From Pinguiococcus pyrenoidosus (taxonomy: Eukaryota; Sar; Pinguiophyceae; Pinguiochrysidales; Pinguiochrysidaceae), in the NCBI GenBank assembly GCA_019677205.1, contig JAAMXY010000487.1, positions 126,001 through 139,761 on the forward strand: a DNA stretch of 13,761 bases, read 5' to 3'. The number at the start of each line of letters is the position of its first letter. Within the stretch, counting starts at the first letter, position 1. The notes under the pieces were generated by a model. The model did no database searches and was not told where the DNA came from. It saw only the letters and a list, made by a program, of their open reading frames with translations. The translations under genes were made by a program, and so were the position numbers. Positions 1 through 8,218 of this stretch are shown here, piece after piece.

Positions 1-2649
1 GGCACGCGGTCGCTCAAGGAGAACGCCTACGCGTGGAACGAGAAGGCGTTCCTGATGTACGTCGATCAGCCCGTGGACACGGGCTTCAGCTACATTCAGA
101 AGGGGCAGGAGCGGAAGAGCGATGGGCAGATCGAGGCAGACTTCTATGAATTCCTCCAGAAGGTGCTGCGGCTGCACACGACGCTGCAGGGGCGGAAGGT
201 GATCTTTGCCGGCGAGTCGCATGCTGGGCACTTCATCCCCACGATCGTCAAGTTCATCTTGGACAAGCAGGCCTCCCCGCCCTCGGGAGGCCAGCTCACC
301 ATTGACGTGGAGGCGATGGCGATCGGCAACGGATGGTTCGATCCCTATCATCAGTACGGAATCGCCATGTACGCCTGGGCACGCGGCCTCATCGGCAAGC
401 AGCAGCTGCCGACGCTGGCCGAGAAGGAGAAAGACTGCCAGAGCCGGCTCAAGAGCCGAGACTTCCGCTACGGAGGCAGCTGCATCGCCATTCTCGACCA
501 CGTTGTCGATGCGTCGAATCCAGGACAGACGTACGGACGTCAGACGGTGACCATGTACGACACGAGATCGTACGGCGGCAGCTTCCTGTCGAGCTACCCT
601 CCGGGCAAGGACGAGCTGCAGAGGTATCTCACCGACTCACAGGTCACCAGAGCTATCCACGCCGACACCTGGCCGACGGATATCTCTGGCACGCAGTGGA
701 AAGAGTGCCGCGACGAACCCTGGAACGCTCTGAAGTATCAGGATGGGCTTGGCGTCACGGCGGAAATCCGTGCCGTCTTGGAGAGCGGCGTGAGATCGGT
801 CTTTTTCAACGGGGAATTCGACCTGATCTGCAATTTCCTCAATGCGGAGAGAGCGCTCCACAACTTGAATTGGACGAATCTCATGGACTGGAAGATGGCG
901 AACCGCCACGTGTGGAGGTCTTCCACCGGAGAGCCCTTCGGCTTCGCGAAGAGCTACGGGAAGTTGGACTTCCTCGTCGTCAGGAACGCTGGCCACATGG
1001 TGCCCATGGACAATCCCAAAGCGGCGCACAACATCATCGATCGCATCATCCAGGGCCACAGCTTTCAAGACGGATCGCAGTCCGCGGCAGTTCCGGTGTC
1101 GCGAGATCCCCGTGACCTCGTTGAAGACGACGAGGACGTGCCCCCCATGGCCCCCTCCTTCTTTGCCGGATCCGTGCAGCCGTTTGAGAGCTCTGTGCGG
1201 CTCAACTTTACCACCATCCATGACGCAAGCCACTACCGCGTCGTCTCCATCCCCGACGGGTTGGAAGTGACGGTGACAGCGCCGCCGGCAAAGGTCAGCG
1301 ACGTGCGGCCGGGCGTTCCGTACAGCTTCCAGGTCTTCGCGCAAGCTGATGGCCTGTGGAGCAAGCCTTCAGAGCCTTCGGAGCCCGTAATCGCGGGATG
1401 TCCGTACGCTCTGCCGAACGAAGCGGCGCGAGAGGACACCGAGGAGTACGAGCTGTCCTACTGCTGCGGGCACGGGGTTTGTGGCGCAGATGGACAAGGG
1501 GGCGCCAGCTGCTTTTGCCGGGAGGGCTTCAGAGGAGCGAACTGCGAGTTCTCGGAGGAGACCAGCGCGAGGGACTGCAAGAATCCATACGTCTCGGACG
1601 GCACAGAGCCCGACGCTGCGTGGGAAGACGTGGACTACCCGTTCTTCCCCATGCCCAACATTGCCTGCGGATCCACCAACACGCAGCGCGCAAGATGCGA
1701 TGTCTATGTCCGGCTTTCTTTCCTAGCCTCGACGGACGTGGCTTTCGACGGGAATCGCGGGCAGAAGGGCTTTGAAGCCCTCCTCGCAGCTGAGTTCGAA
1801 ATGCTCTTCCAAGAGGAGCTGCTGCCGCCGGGAGGAGCCGTGGTGTACAACCTGACGCGGGTCGACGACAGCGAGACGGCCTTGGAGGCCATCATCAAGG
1901 CTAGAGTAGACGATGGCGGAGACTTCCAAAAGGCCCTGGAAAGGCTTTATCGCACAGAAGATCGCATGGACGAGGTAGGCCCTCTTGCTGCCTCACTTTC
2001 CTTCCCGGAGCTGGTCCTCAGTGGTGTGGTTGATGTGCTAACGATTTGCTGCGAAAGGGACTGCTGACCGCGAGACTGCTCCTCAGTCCAGGCGAGAATC
2101 CCATCCTGCAGGTACGATCCTGGGAATGTAAACGTCGTAGAAGTGAAAGAGAGTCGGAAAGCTCATCCACTGTCGGTCTTCAGTTCGAGGAAGTTTCTCC
2201 GCCGAACCGGACAAGCGAAATGCGCACGGTAAGGATGTGCTGATGGCCTGGGAAACTGGGTTTGTTGGCCGGTCCGTCTCACCGATTATCACGCGTAGCA
2301 AGCCATAGCTGTCTCGGCAGTGATTCCCCTGCTGATCCTCGCCGCGGTGGTTTGGATCACCGTATCCTACCCGAGACGGACAGAAGACAAGGAGGAGCTT
2401 TACGGTGGGTCCCTGCTTCACATAGCCTAGCCCCTCTGCCCCGTCGTACTGATGCGGAATGTATGGGTGCCCGTCTACAGCGGTGAACAAGCAACAACGA
2501 AGATGGCGACAAGAAGAGGAGGCACAGGTAGGCTCGACGAGAGCATGCACTTGGATGGATGGAGAGTTTCAAGTCTCCTACGACGTCAGGCGATGTTGGC
2601 GATGGACGACGATGACCTTGACGCTCAGCTAAGTGACGATGACTCGTAG
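1..2649 (+). CDS. Membrane-anchored serine carboxypeptidase (S10) with FN3, EGF and C-terminal TM; 5' partial
   Basis: Peptidase family S10 enzymes remove C-terminal residues from proteins in the secretory pathway or vacuole. The frame is open from base 1, and the residues before the first visible ATG (55) already match the family (YAWNEKAFLMYVDQPV-DTGFSY), so the 5' end lies outside the window. Numbering from ATG 55, the catalytic Ser is S55 in GESHAG (the family usually has Tyr at the H), GNGWFDP follows, the Asp is D256 in GEFDLICN and the His is H314 in AGHMVP: a full triad. Next come an FN3-like domain (about 365-446), an EGF-like module (bases 1462-1545, CCGHGVC...CFC...GxxC) and a roughly 100-residue segment that resembles an SEA-type domain. 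My splice model is 1-1974, 2087-2111, 2184-2228, 2321-2404, 2481-2527, 2590-2649. It keeps frame throughout and adds a hydrophobic helix (VIPLLILAAVVWITV), YPRR, and an acidic tail ending DDDDLDAQLSDDDS. Without splicing the frame stops at 2067. Identity is confident; the small 3' exons are inferred. Confidence 0.85.
1975..2589 (+). other. Cluster of five short introns at the 3' end of the carboxypeptidase gene
   Basis: Predicted introns are 1975-2086 (donor GTAGGC, acceptor CTCCTCAG, branch-like TGCTAAC at 2037), 2112-2183 (GTACGA...GTCTTCAG), 2229-2320 (GTAAGG...CTCGGCAG), 2405-2480 (GTGGGT...GTCTACAG) and 2528-2589 (GTAGGC...GACGTCAG). Their phases are 0, 1, 1, 1, 0. The added coding length is 261 nt, exactly 87 codons, with no stop before 2647. 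Reading through the fourth donor instead gives a stop at 2428-2430, so a shorter cytosolic tail is possible. The acceptor at 2589 is preferred over an AAG at 2572 because the latter runs into a stop. Confidence 0.7.
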
Positions 2650-2881
2650 TGCTCTCCGAGGCGGGAGCGACTACATTTAGGAACAAGTCGCAGTTTGGCG
2701 ATGCAGGAGAGAGAAGATTGCGATCAATGCGAATCCAGACGCAGCGGACGGTTTTGTAGCCAACCAATTCAGATGTGGCTTCGCGTAAGCAGAGACAGAC
2801 CAAGACCTTCCTTCCCCCGCGTGCGTATCGCCCAGGTCTCACCAGCCGTAGTCCTCCCAAGACAACGCAACTCCGATGCGC
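2650..2881. other. Convergent 3'-3' intergenic spacer
   Basis: This 232-bp gap lies between the stop of the carboxypeptidase gene on the plus strand and the stop of the ankyrin/FN3 gene on the minus strand. It must hold both 3' untranslated regions. I see no canonical AATAAA signal, RNA gene or repeat in it. Confidence 0.5.
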
Positions 2882-5590
2882 CTAGTGCCGCCGTGGAAGC
2901 TTCCAAACTTCCGAAGCGGCGCTGAACGGACTGAAGCCAGACACCGTGCTGCACCGAACCTTGAATTGGTAGCGGTACGAGGATCTCAGATCCGGGATCA
3001 GACAGGATGTCTCCGGCGTCTGCGCAACAGCGTGCCACTTCTCGAACGGGCTTGGCTTTCGCCTTGCTCCCGATGGCCTTCCCTCAGACCCCACGATCAG
3101 TCGCAACGGCGGCGCGTAGTCCCAGAAGTCTTCCGAGCCCCGAGCGATCATGTAGACTTGATATTCGTCCACTGTGGTCGATCGGGACGCGGGTGCTGCC
3201 CATGAGACACGGGCCCAGCTCTCCCCGCAGGAGGTCACGGCCGGCACTCCTGGCATGCTGATCCGATTCGTCTCTGTCATCGCGCTTTCCCGACTGAAGG
3301 GCGAGAAGCCCACGTCGTTCCGGCCTCGCACCTTGAATCGGAAATGAGACGAAGGGTCCAGATCAACGACCGTCGCTTCGCAATGAATGCAGGTCATGAT
3401 GCGACGGTAATCCCCATGATCCGTGCTCATCCACACTTCATACAGAATCACAGTACGCCCGTTTGGATGCGATGCCTTCCAAGACAGCAACACCGTCGTG
3501 GCAGATCCTCTATCTGGGTCTGGGCTCGGTACACCTGGTGCAGATGGTACATCCGGGATGGTCTGTACCACGTCGCTCGTCATTCCTTGCGCCCAGGGGA
3601 GCCAACCCTTCTTCCGCTCCCGCGCTCTCACTCGAAACTGATAGCGAGACCCAGGGACCAGCGAGGCCACGGAGTAGCACACCACTTGCTCCTCTCCCGA
3701 GGTGCCCATGTGTGGAGGCTCGTCGGCAGGCGGTGCTGGATGGCTCCGCGGAGTAAAGCACTGGTCAACGACTCGATAGGCATTCTCATGGCTTGCAACG
3801 GACACGTCGCGCACATTGATTTCGTATGCGACAGGATCAATGTACACCGGGACGGTCCACTCGAGAAGGACGCAGCGTGGACGAATCTCGGGGAATCGTA
3901 TCGGGCTCTGCGCACATAGGACCGCCTCGATCGAAGCAGCGCTGCATCCCCGCCCGTTGTAGGCGAAGACGCGAAACCTTGCGCATGCATTCATGGGAAA
4001 GCTCGTGAATGCGTGTGAATACGTGCCGGTTGGTACCCGATGCTTCGCCCATCGAGACGAGCCGGCGGCCTTCCTCGCGGCCGGATCTGATGTGTGCCTT
4101 TTCAGCACGTCGCACGTGCCGCATGCTCCTTGATCTCGGGGCTCGGCGAAGGGCGGCCCCAGAAACTGACGATGCACCTCGTAGCACGCAATGCTGGAGC
4201 CATTCTCGAACTTGCTTGGAACCCAACCGACGGTCACCGACGTTGATGTCGTCGCCAACGAGAACGGTTTCCCAGGGGCGGACGGCACGTCGGCGAGGGT
4301 TTCGACTCTCTTGTGCGCACTGACCTCCGACCTGCCAGCTAGACTTGAAGTTGTGAACCGAAAGACGTATTCGTTTGCCGGGAAGAGGCGCTCAACGCGT
4401 AGGCAACGGGGAGTCGCACTTGCGACATTTATCACGTTCTGATCGTCCAGGAAATCCTCGAGACGGAACGCGCCACGGACGTACTCCTGCGCCATGAACT
4501 CAGTCGCTGCGTCGAAGTCGGGGTTCCTGCGCCTGACACCTACGATCTCGCCGCAGCATATGAAGGTTTGCACCTTGGCGCGAAACGGCACCTCCTTTGG
4601 CGGCGTCACGTCGAAAGTTACGGAACGTGCGCCCAACGACGTCACACGAACTTCGTCGATCTTCGCGGGAGGCTCTCGCAGCATGGAAACCTGCTCAAGC
4701 TCGTTGGCCTTGACGTTCTCAAGCGCGATCTGCGCGGCATTCATGCCCTTCCAGTCGACATGCTTCCTCGAGCTGCCGAGGGCAACAAGCAGATGGCAAG
4801 TTCGCCAGCGCGTGCTGTCCGCCGCGTACGCCAACGCATTCCGGCCGAGGCGCCGGCAAGCAAGATTGACGTCAACGCGGTGGGCCTTGCAAAGATGACG
4901 GATGACTTCGTCTTGCCCAAAGTCTGCCGCAGCATGGAGGCAGGAATATCGCAGCCTGGTGTGCATATGATGCAGCGAAGACGGAGCTCCCCTCAAAAGG
5001 TCCTTCAAGGTCTGCAGGTCACCATGCGCCGCTGCCTCGACGGCTGCATTTCCAAAGAACGCCCCGGAACTAAAGTCCTCAAGTTCGCCGCGAGCCCGCC
5101 GAGCTCGGAAGATGGCCGCGCGCGGAGACGCTTTGGTGGAGGGCCGCTCAGCATGCCGACCCGCTGAAGCGGGCTTGGGGGCTTTCTCGGACGAGAGCGA
5201 AGCTGAAGGATCCTGAGATACTTTGACAACCTGCAGCCGAACGGCCTCGACGACCTCGAGGAGTCGATCTTCCAGGCAAAGCGTTTTCCCCGGATCCCGA
5301 ACGGCAGCAGAGAAGCATCTGCGCAGCACTTTGCAGCGCACTAGGCATGAGGAAACGTGCAATGAGTAGTCTCGTTCGGAAAGCGCCGTGGAAGTCGCGG
5401 CCTCCTCTTCTTTTTCCTCCGTCTTGGCTCGGCGAAGCACAGCCAACACTGTCCGCGCAAAGCGCCCGCGGAGCATCTTCTGCACGTTCTGCAGCACTTG
5501 CGTCACGTCGTTCAGCTGCTCTGCCTGCGTGGTCTTCTTGCGCTTTGCCAGGAAGAGAAGCCACTTGGCGGTTGTTGAGAGGTCCGACAT
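2882..5590 (-). CDS. Ankyrin-repeat and fibronectin type III multi-domain protein (902 aa)
   Basis: A single uninterrupted frame from ATG at 5588-5590 to TAG at 2882-2884. Residues 1-125 are helix-rich and basic with a K/E-rich stretch near 55-63; I recognise no family there. Residues about 181-292 hold three to four ankyrin repeats (for example CLHAAADFGQDEVIRHLC). From about 305 to 900 there are five FN3-like domains. The last four are clear: each has the B-strand Trp (VGWVPS, LEWTVP, LSWKAS, VSWAAP), and the later ones have the closing Y/F-x-F-x-V...G-F-S-P-F-S motif. VPSAPG linkers begin the domains at about 435 and 681. There is no signal peptide or membrane helix, so it is probably a cytosolic scaffold binding partners through ankyrin and FN3 surfaces. 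The partner and pathway are unknown. It is the only gene here with no visible intron. The frame is confident, the function open. Confidence 0.85.
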   Translation of the reverse strand: MSDLSTTAKWLLFLAKRKKTTQAEQLNDVTQVLQNVQKMLRGRFARTVLAVLRRAKTEEKEEEAATSTALSERDYSLHVSSCLVRCKVLRRCFSAAVRDPGKTLCLEDRLLEVVEAVRLQVVKVSQDPSASLSSEKAPKPASAGRHAERPSTKASPRAAIFRARRARGELEDFSSGAFFGNAAVEAAAHGDLQTLKDLLRGAPSSLHHMHTRLRYSCLHAAADFGQDEVIRHLCKAHRVDVNLACRRLGRNALAYAADSTRWRTCHLLVALGSSRKHVDWKGMNAAQIALENVKANELEQVSMLREPPAKIDEVRVTSLGARSVTFDVTPPKEVPFRAKVQTFICCGEIVGVRRRNPDFDAATEFMAQEYVRGAFRLEDFLDDQNVINVASATPRCLRVERLFPANEYVFRFTTSSLAGRSEVSAHKRVETLADVPSAPGKPFSLATTSTSVTVGWVPSKFENGSSIACYEVHRQFLGPPFAEPRDQGACGTCDVLKRHTSDPAARKAAGSSRWAKHRVPTGTYSHAFTSFPMNACARFRVFAYNGRGCSAASIEAVLCAQSPIRFPEIRPRCVLLEWTVPVYIDPVAYEINVRDVSVASHENAYRVVDQCFTPRSHPAPPADEPPHMGTSGEEQVVCYSVASLVPGSRYQFRVRARERKKGWLPWAQGMTSDVVQTIPDVPSAPGVPSPDPDRGSATTVLLSWKASHPNGRTVILYEVWMSTDHGDYRRIMTCIHCEATVVDLDPSSHFRFKVRGRNDVGFSPFSRESAMTETNRISMPGVPAVTSCGESWARVSWAAPASRSTTVDEYQVYMIARGSEDFWDYAPPLRLIVGSEGRPSGARRKPSPFEKWHAVAQTPETSCLIPDLRSSYRYQFKVRCSTVSGFSPFSAASEVWKLPRRH

Positions 5591-5622
5591 TTCCTTTCTC
5601 TCTCTCTCTCCTCCTCTCTTAG
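5591..5622. repeat. CT-rich microsatellite in the 5' leader of the ankyrin/FN3 gene
   Basis: A pyrimidine tract on the plus strand (TTTCCTTT, then CT repeats, then CTCCTCTCTT), read as a GA-rich purine tract on the coding strand directly upstream of the minus-strand ATG at 5590. It is probably part of the 5' UTR or core promoter. GA-rich leaders can influence transcription or translation; that role is inference. Confidence 0.7.
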
Positions 5623-5640
5623 GGAATCACGAGGTCGGGA

Positions 5641-5702
5641 AACTCAGGAACTCAGAGTGTTTGGAAACTCCAGCATCTCGGCAACCAGAACTCAGAACTC
5701 AA
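5641..5702. repeat. Cluster of AACTCAG-like heptamers
   Basis: AACTCAG occurs at 5641-5647, 5649-5655 and 5689-5695, with related copies AACTCCA (around 5666) and AACTCAA (5696-5702). The cluster sits about 50-110 bp upstream of the minus-strand start at 5590. It could be a binding-site cluster or a decayed simple repeat. Confidence 0.4.
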
Positions 5703-5756
5703 AGAGAAGGGGAACTGTTGTAAGGAGCTGACCGCATGTGCAAGTCGAGAGACTTT

Positions 5757-5794
5757 GCTCTCTTTGGGATACGCGGCTCTCTTGGGGATACGCA
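5757..5794. repeat. 19-bp imperfect tandem duplication
   Basis: Bases 5757-5775 (GCTCTCTTTGGGATACGCG) are followed directly by 5776-5794 (GCTCTCTTGGGGATACGCA), with two mismatches. It lies in the divergent intergenic region and is either a recent slippage event or a duplicated regulatory site. Confidence 0.7.
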
Positions 5795-6307
5795 GAAGTC
5801 GCGCCGCGTCGCCATACGAGCACCTTGTCCACCAGAGAAGTCATAGAAACCCGCCGCGCCGCCCAGAGATGTCCAGCGAGTGGCCATGGCACTGGACTCG
5901 TTTCAAAGCAGCGGCGGACTTGACCAACTCTTGTTGTTGGTTCCTTCGGCAGTTCAGGAAGGATACCTCGTTGCGTCCCAAAAACTGCCATGCGATCTCC
6001 GCCCTCCGCCTTCACTTCCTGCGCACGTTTCTCCGAGAAGGAAACTTGGACCTGAGCGGAACATTTGCGCAAGTTTCAGAGGCCATGTGGCGCGTCAAAC
6101 GCCCAAGGGCCCAAGGATGCCTCACTTCCGTTTGACTACTATCGAAACGGAGCGAAGCATTTCAAACGCGACGCCGGCGAAAGTGGCACCGAGCGCGTGC
6201 GGTGGGCTGATCATGTCAGCATGAGACCCACTGCGGCGTTTCGGATGCGTGTGAGAATGGTTCTGTGGCAGAAGTGCTGAGCGTTGGCCTCGCGGTCGTC
6301 GAGCACT

Positions 6308-7473
6308 ATGCAAGGTTGGCTGGGGCGCCGACAAGAGGCGCCTCTTCCGCTAGTGGATGGCGGCGCAGCGCCGCCGAAGAGAGGCGTCCCCAGCCACTCT
6401 CGCACCGAGAAGGTCTTCGCAGCGGCGCTGTACGCGGCGACGTCTTTGGTGCTGGTGTCCGCAAACAAAGTGGTGCTCACGAGCTACGCGTTTCCCTCGA
6501 GCAACGCGCTGGCGACGTCTCAGTTCCTCACGACGGCCGTCGCGGTGAAGCTGGCCAGCTGTCTGGGGTATGTGAAAGTTGCGCCGTTTGGTGCGCAAGT
6601 GCTGCGCCAGGTGCTGCCGATCACGGTGCTTTTCCTCGTGGACGTCCTGTGCGGTCTGGCGGGCACCAAGTTCATCTCTCTGCCGATGTTCGCCGTGCTG
6701 CGGCGCTTCTCGATCCCGACGACCATGTTTCTGGAGAGGATGATCCAGCAGTCCAGGCCGTCGAGCGTCATTCAGCTGAGCGTCTGGGTGATGGTGCTGG
6801 GAGCGATCGTGGCGGCGGTAAACGATCTGGCGTTCAGCTTGCTGGGCTACTCCTTCATCTTCGTGAACGATCTGGCCACCGCCTCGCGGGGCGTGTACAT
6901 CAAGAGCCTCACGCATGGCCAGCGCGCGTCGAAGATTGACCTCCTGTACTACAATGCCGTCCTCTCACTCCTATGGATGACGGCTTTTGTGCCGCTGACG
7001 GAGGACGTCGGCGGCATCGCGGCGTTCGAAGGTTGGCAAAATCCCCGCTTCCTGGTGATGTTCGCGTGCTCGAGTGCTCTGGGCGTGGTGCTGCAGTACT
7101 CCATCTACCTCTGCACGTCGGCCAACTCGGCTTTGACGACGACGGTGGTGGGCTGCCTCAAGAATGCCGCGGTGACATATCTAGGTGCGCGCCCGAACTG
7201 AGCAGCGCGTTCCAGAGCGAGGGTCTTCGCGCGCAGCCGCAGCTTCGTACTCACGATCTCCCTTCAGGAATGGTCATCGGTGGCGACTATGCCTACTCCC
7301 TGTGGAACTTTGTGGGAGTCAACCTCAGCATGGGCGCAAGTATTGGTGAGTGGCTGTGCTTTGCTCGAACCATCTCCCTTCTCCGATCCTGCGTGCCGAA
7401 CGCGTTGCTAACATCGGCCGGGTGGACCGAAGTCTACGTCTACGCTGCTTTCCGGTCTAGAGAGAAGAAGTAG
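6308..7473 (+). CDS. Nucleotide-sugar transporter, SLC35D-like (drug/metabolite transporter superfamily)
   Basis: Proteins of this group exchange UDP- or GDP-sugars for nucleoside monophosphates across ER/Golgi membranes to feed glycosylation. The model is 6308-7184, 7268-7345, 7433-7473, giving 331 residues with a multi-helix pattern. Family signatures are SANKVVLTSYAFPSS (about 51-65), LPMFAVLRRFSIPTTM (125-140), LAFSLLGYSFIFVNDL (174-189), LLYYNAVLS, AFEGW and SALTTTVVGCLKN (274-286). Joining CTAG at 7184 to GAATGG gives YLGMVIGGDY, as in homologues, and the second junction gives GASIVYVYAAF before a basic end (SREKK). The start is the ATG at 6308; the frame is open further upstream but without another ATG. 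Introns are 83 and 87 nt, both phase 1, the second with TTGCTAAC at about 7405-7412. The substrate cannot be fixed from sequence; UDP-sugars are most likely. The lysine-ended tail is not a canonical KKxx signal. Confidence 0.93.
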
Positions 7474-8218
7474 AGAGCCACGCCGAGGAGCGAGAGTGGG
7501 CTAGCCTCGGTGCAGGTGCGGAGAGCAAGTTGAAGGAAGGGAGATTCCACGACGTTGGCCATGGGCGAAAGAGAGACATTGGGCGAAGAGGATTCATCAC
7601 ACTCTAGGAGTATGGTGGGAGGGGAAGATGGTGAAGGGACGGTGAACAGCACAAAATTAGAGCAGATCCAGCTGCGTGACCGGGCAGCTGGAGAGCTTGG
7701 ATAGGACCGTTGCCTCCGGGACAAAGAGAAAAGCTGAGCCGCACCGGCTGGACACAAGCTTGAGCACCAGCGAGCGACACGACGCAAGCACGTCTCGTTG
7801 CGACGCTGGCCAGCGCGCCATCCCTCTACGGATCGCTGAGTGAAGACCTCTCCCCCTGAAGGCTTGAGGGACGCCAAAAGCAACACCACGGTGCTTTGAG
7901 ATGAGAGGGAAGCGAGGCGTGTGCCGGGAGTCCGCAAACCGCCACCTCTCACTTTGTGGATGTCCGCCATGTAACCGTCACGTAACGTCCGCGCGTCGGT
8001 GCCGGTGTCAAAAGCCGTTTCTCCCAAAAGTCACAACCTTCTTCCAAGCCCAGCAGATCCCGTCGAAAGCTTGACAGGTTCCCCGCCCGGTTCCGGTACC
8101 TTCCGCAACACCGATCGCCGCATCTCACCTCTTTGGAAGCGAAGAGAAGAGAAGACGGCCGGCGCATATGACTCTCTGACGCCACTGGCGCTCCGTGCCC
8201 CCCCCCCCACCGCTCGAT
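7474..8218. other. Intergenic region (745 bp) upstream of the TMEM184 gene
   Basis: This holds the 3' UTR of the sugar transporter and the promoter and leader of the TMEM184-like gene. A minus-strand open frame crosses it (8027 to 7440) but has no ATG at its listed start, shows no family resemblance and runs antisense into the transporter's last exon, so I do not call it. A run of 11 C (8198-8208) sits 10 nt upstream of the next ATG. No RNA gene or mobile element is seen. Confidence 0.5.
8198..8208. repeat. C11 homopolymer just upstream of the TMEM184 start codon
   Basis: Eleven consecutive C residues end 10 nt before the ATG at 8219. It would lie in the 5' UTR and is prone to length change. 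Confidence 0.9.

Larger units (their letters stand above)
5591..6307. promoter_or_regulatory. Divergent intergenic region (717 bp) between the ankyrin/FN3 and sugar-transporter genes
   Basis: This stretch separates two genes transcribed away from each other, so it should contain both promoters and 5' leaders. Visible content: the CT-rich tract next to the left gene, several AACTCAG-like heptamers between 5641 and 5702, and a 19-bp tandem duplication at 5757-5794. Small open frames exist on both strands (for example plus-strand ATGs at 5869 and 5886), but they overlap in different frames and resemble nothing I know. No TATA box or RNA gene is evident. Confidence 0.45.

Noticed and set aside
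637-1344. 235-codon minus-strand frame inside the carboxypeptidase gene
   Set aside because: Antisense to conserved S10 catalytic sequence, rich in Arg and His, with no recognisable family.
2083-2860. Two minus-strand frames (2083-2550 and 2357-2860) over the 3' exons of the carboxypeptidase
   Set aside because: Neither resembles a known protein. The plus strand here gives a coherent TM helix plus acidic tail after splicing, which explains the region better.
3344-5167. Several 100-200 codon plus-strand frames inside the ankyrin/FN3 gene
   Set aside because: They lie antisense to a continuous 902-codon frame with clear ankyrin and FN3 motifs and show no domains themselves.
6284-6307. Start of the sugar transporter at 6284
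   Set aside because: Base 6284 is a TTG. The first in-frame ATG is at 6308, with an A at -3, which is the more credible eukaryotic start.
7440-8027. 195-codon open frame on the minus strand between the transporter and TMEM184 genes
   Set aside because: The listed start is a TTG, the protein shows no known domain, and it overlaps the transporter's last exon antisense. Long chance frames are expected in GC-rich DNA.
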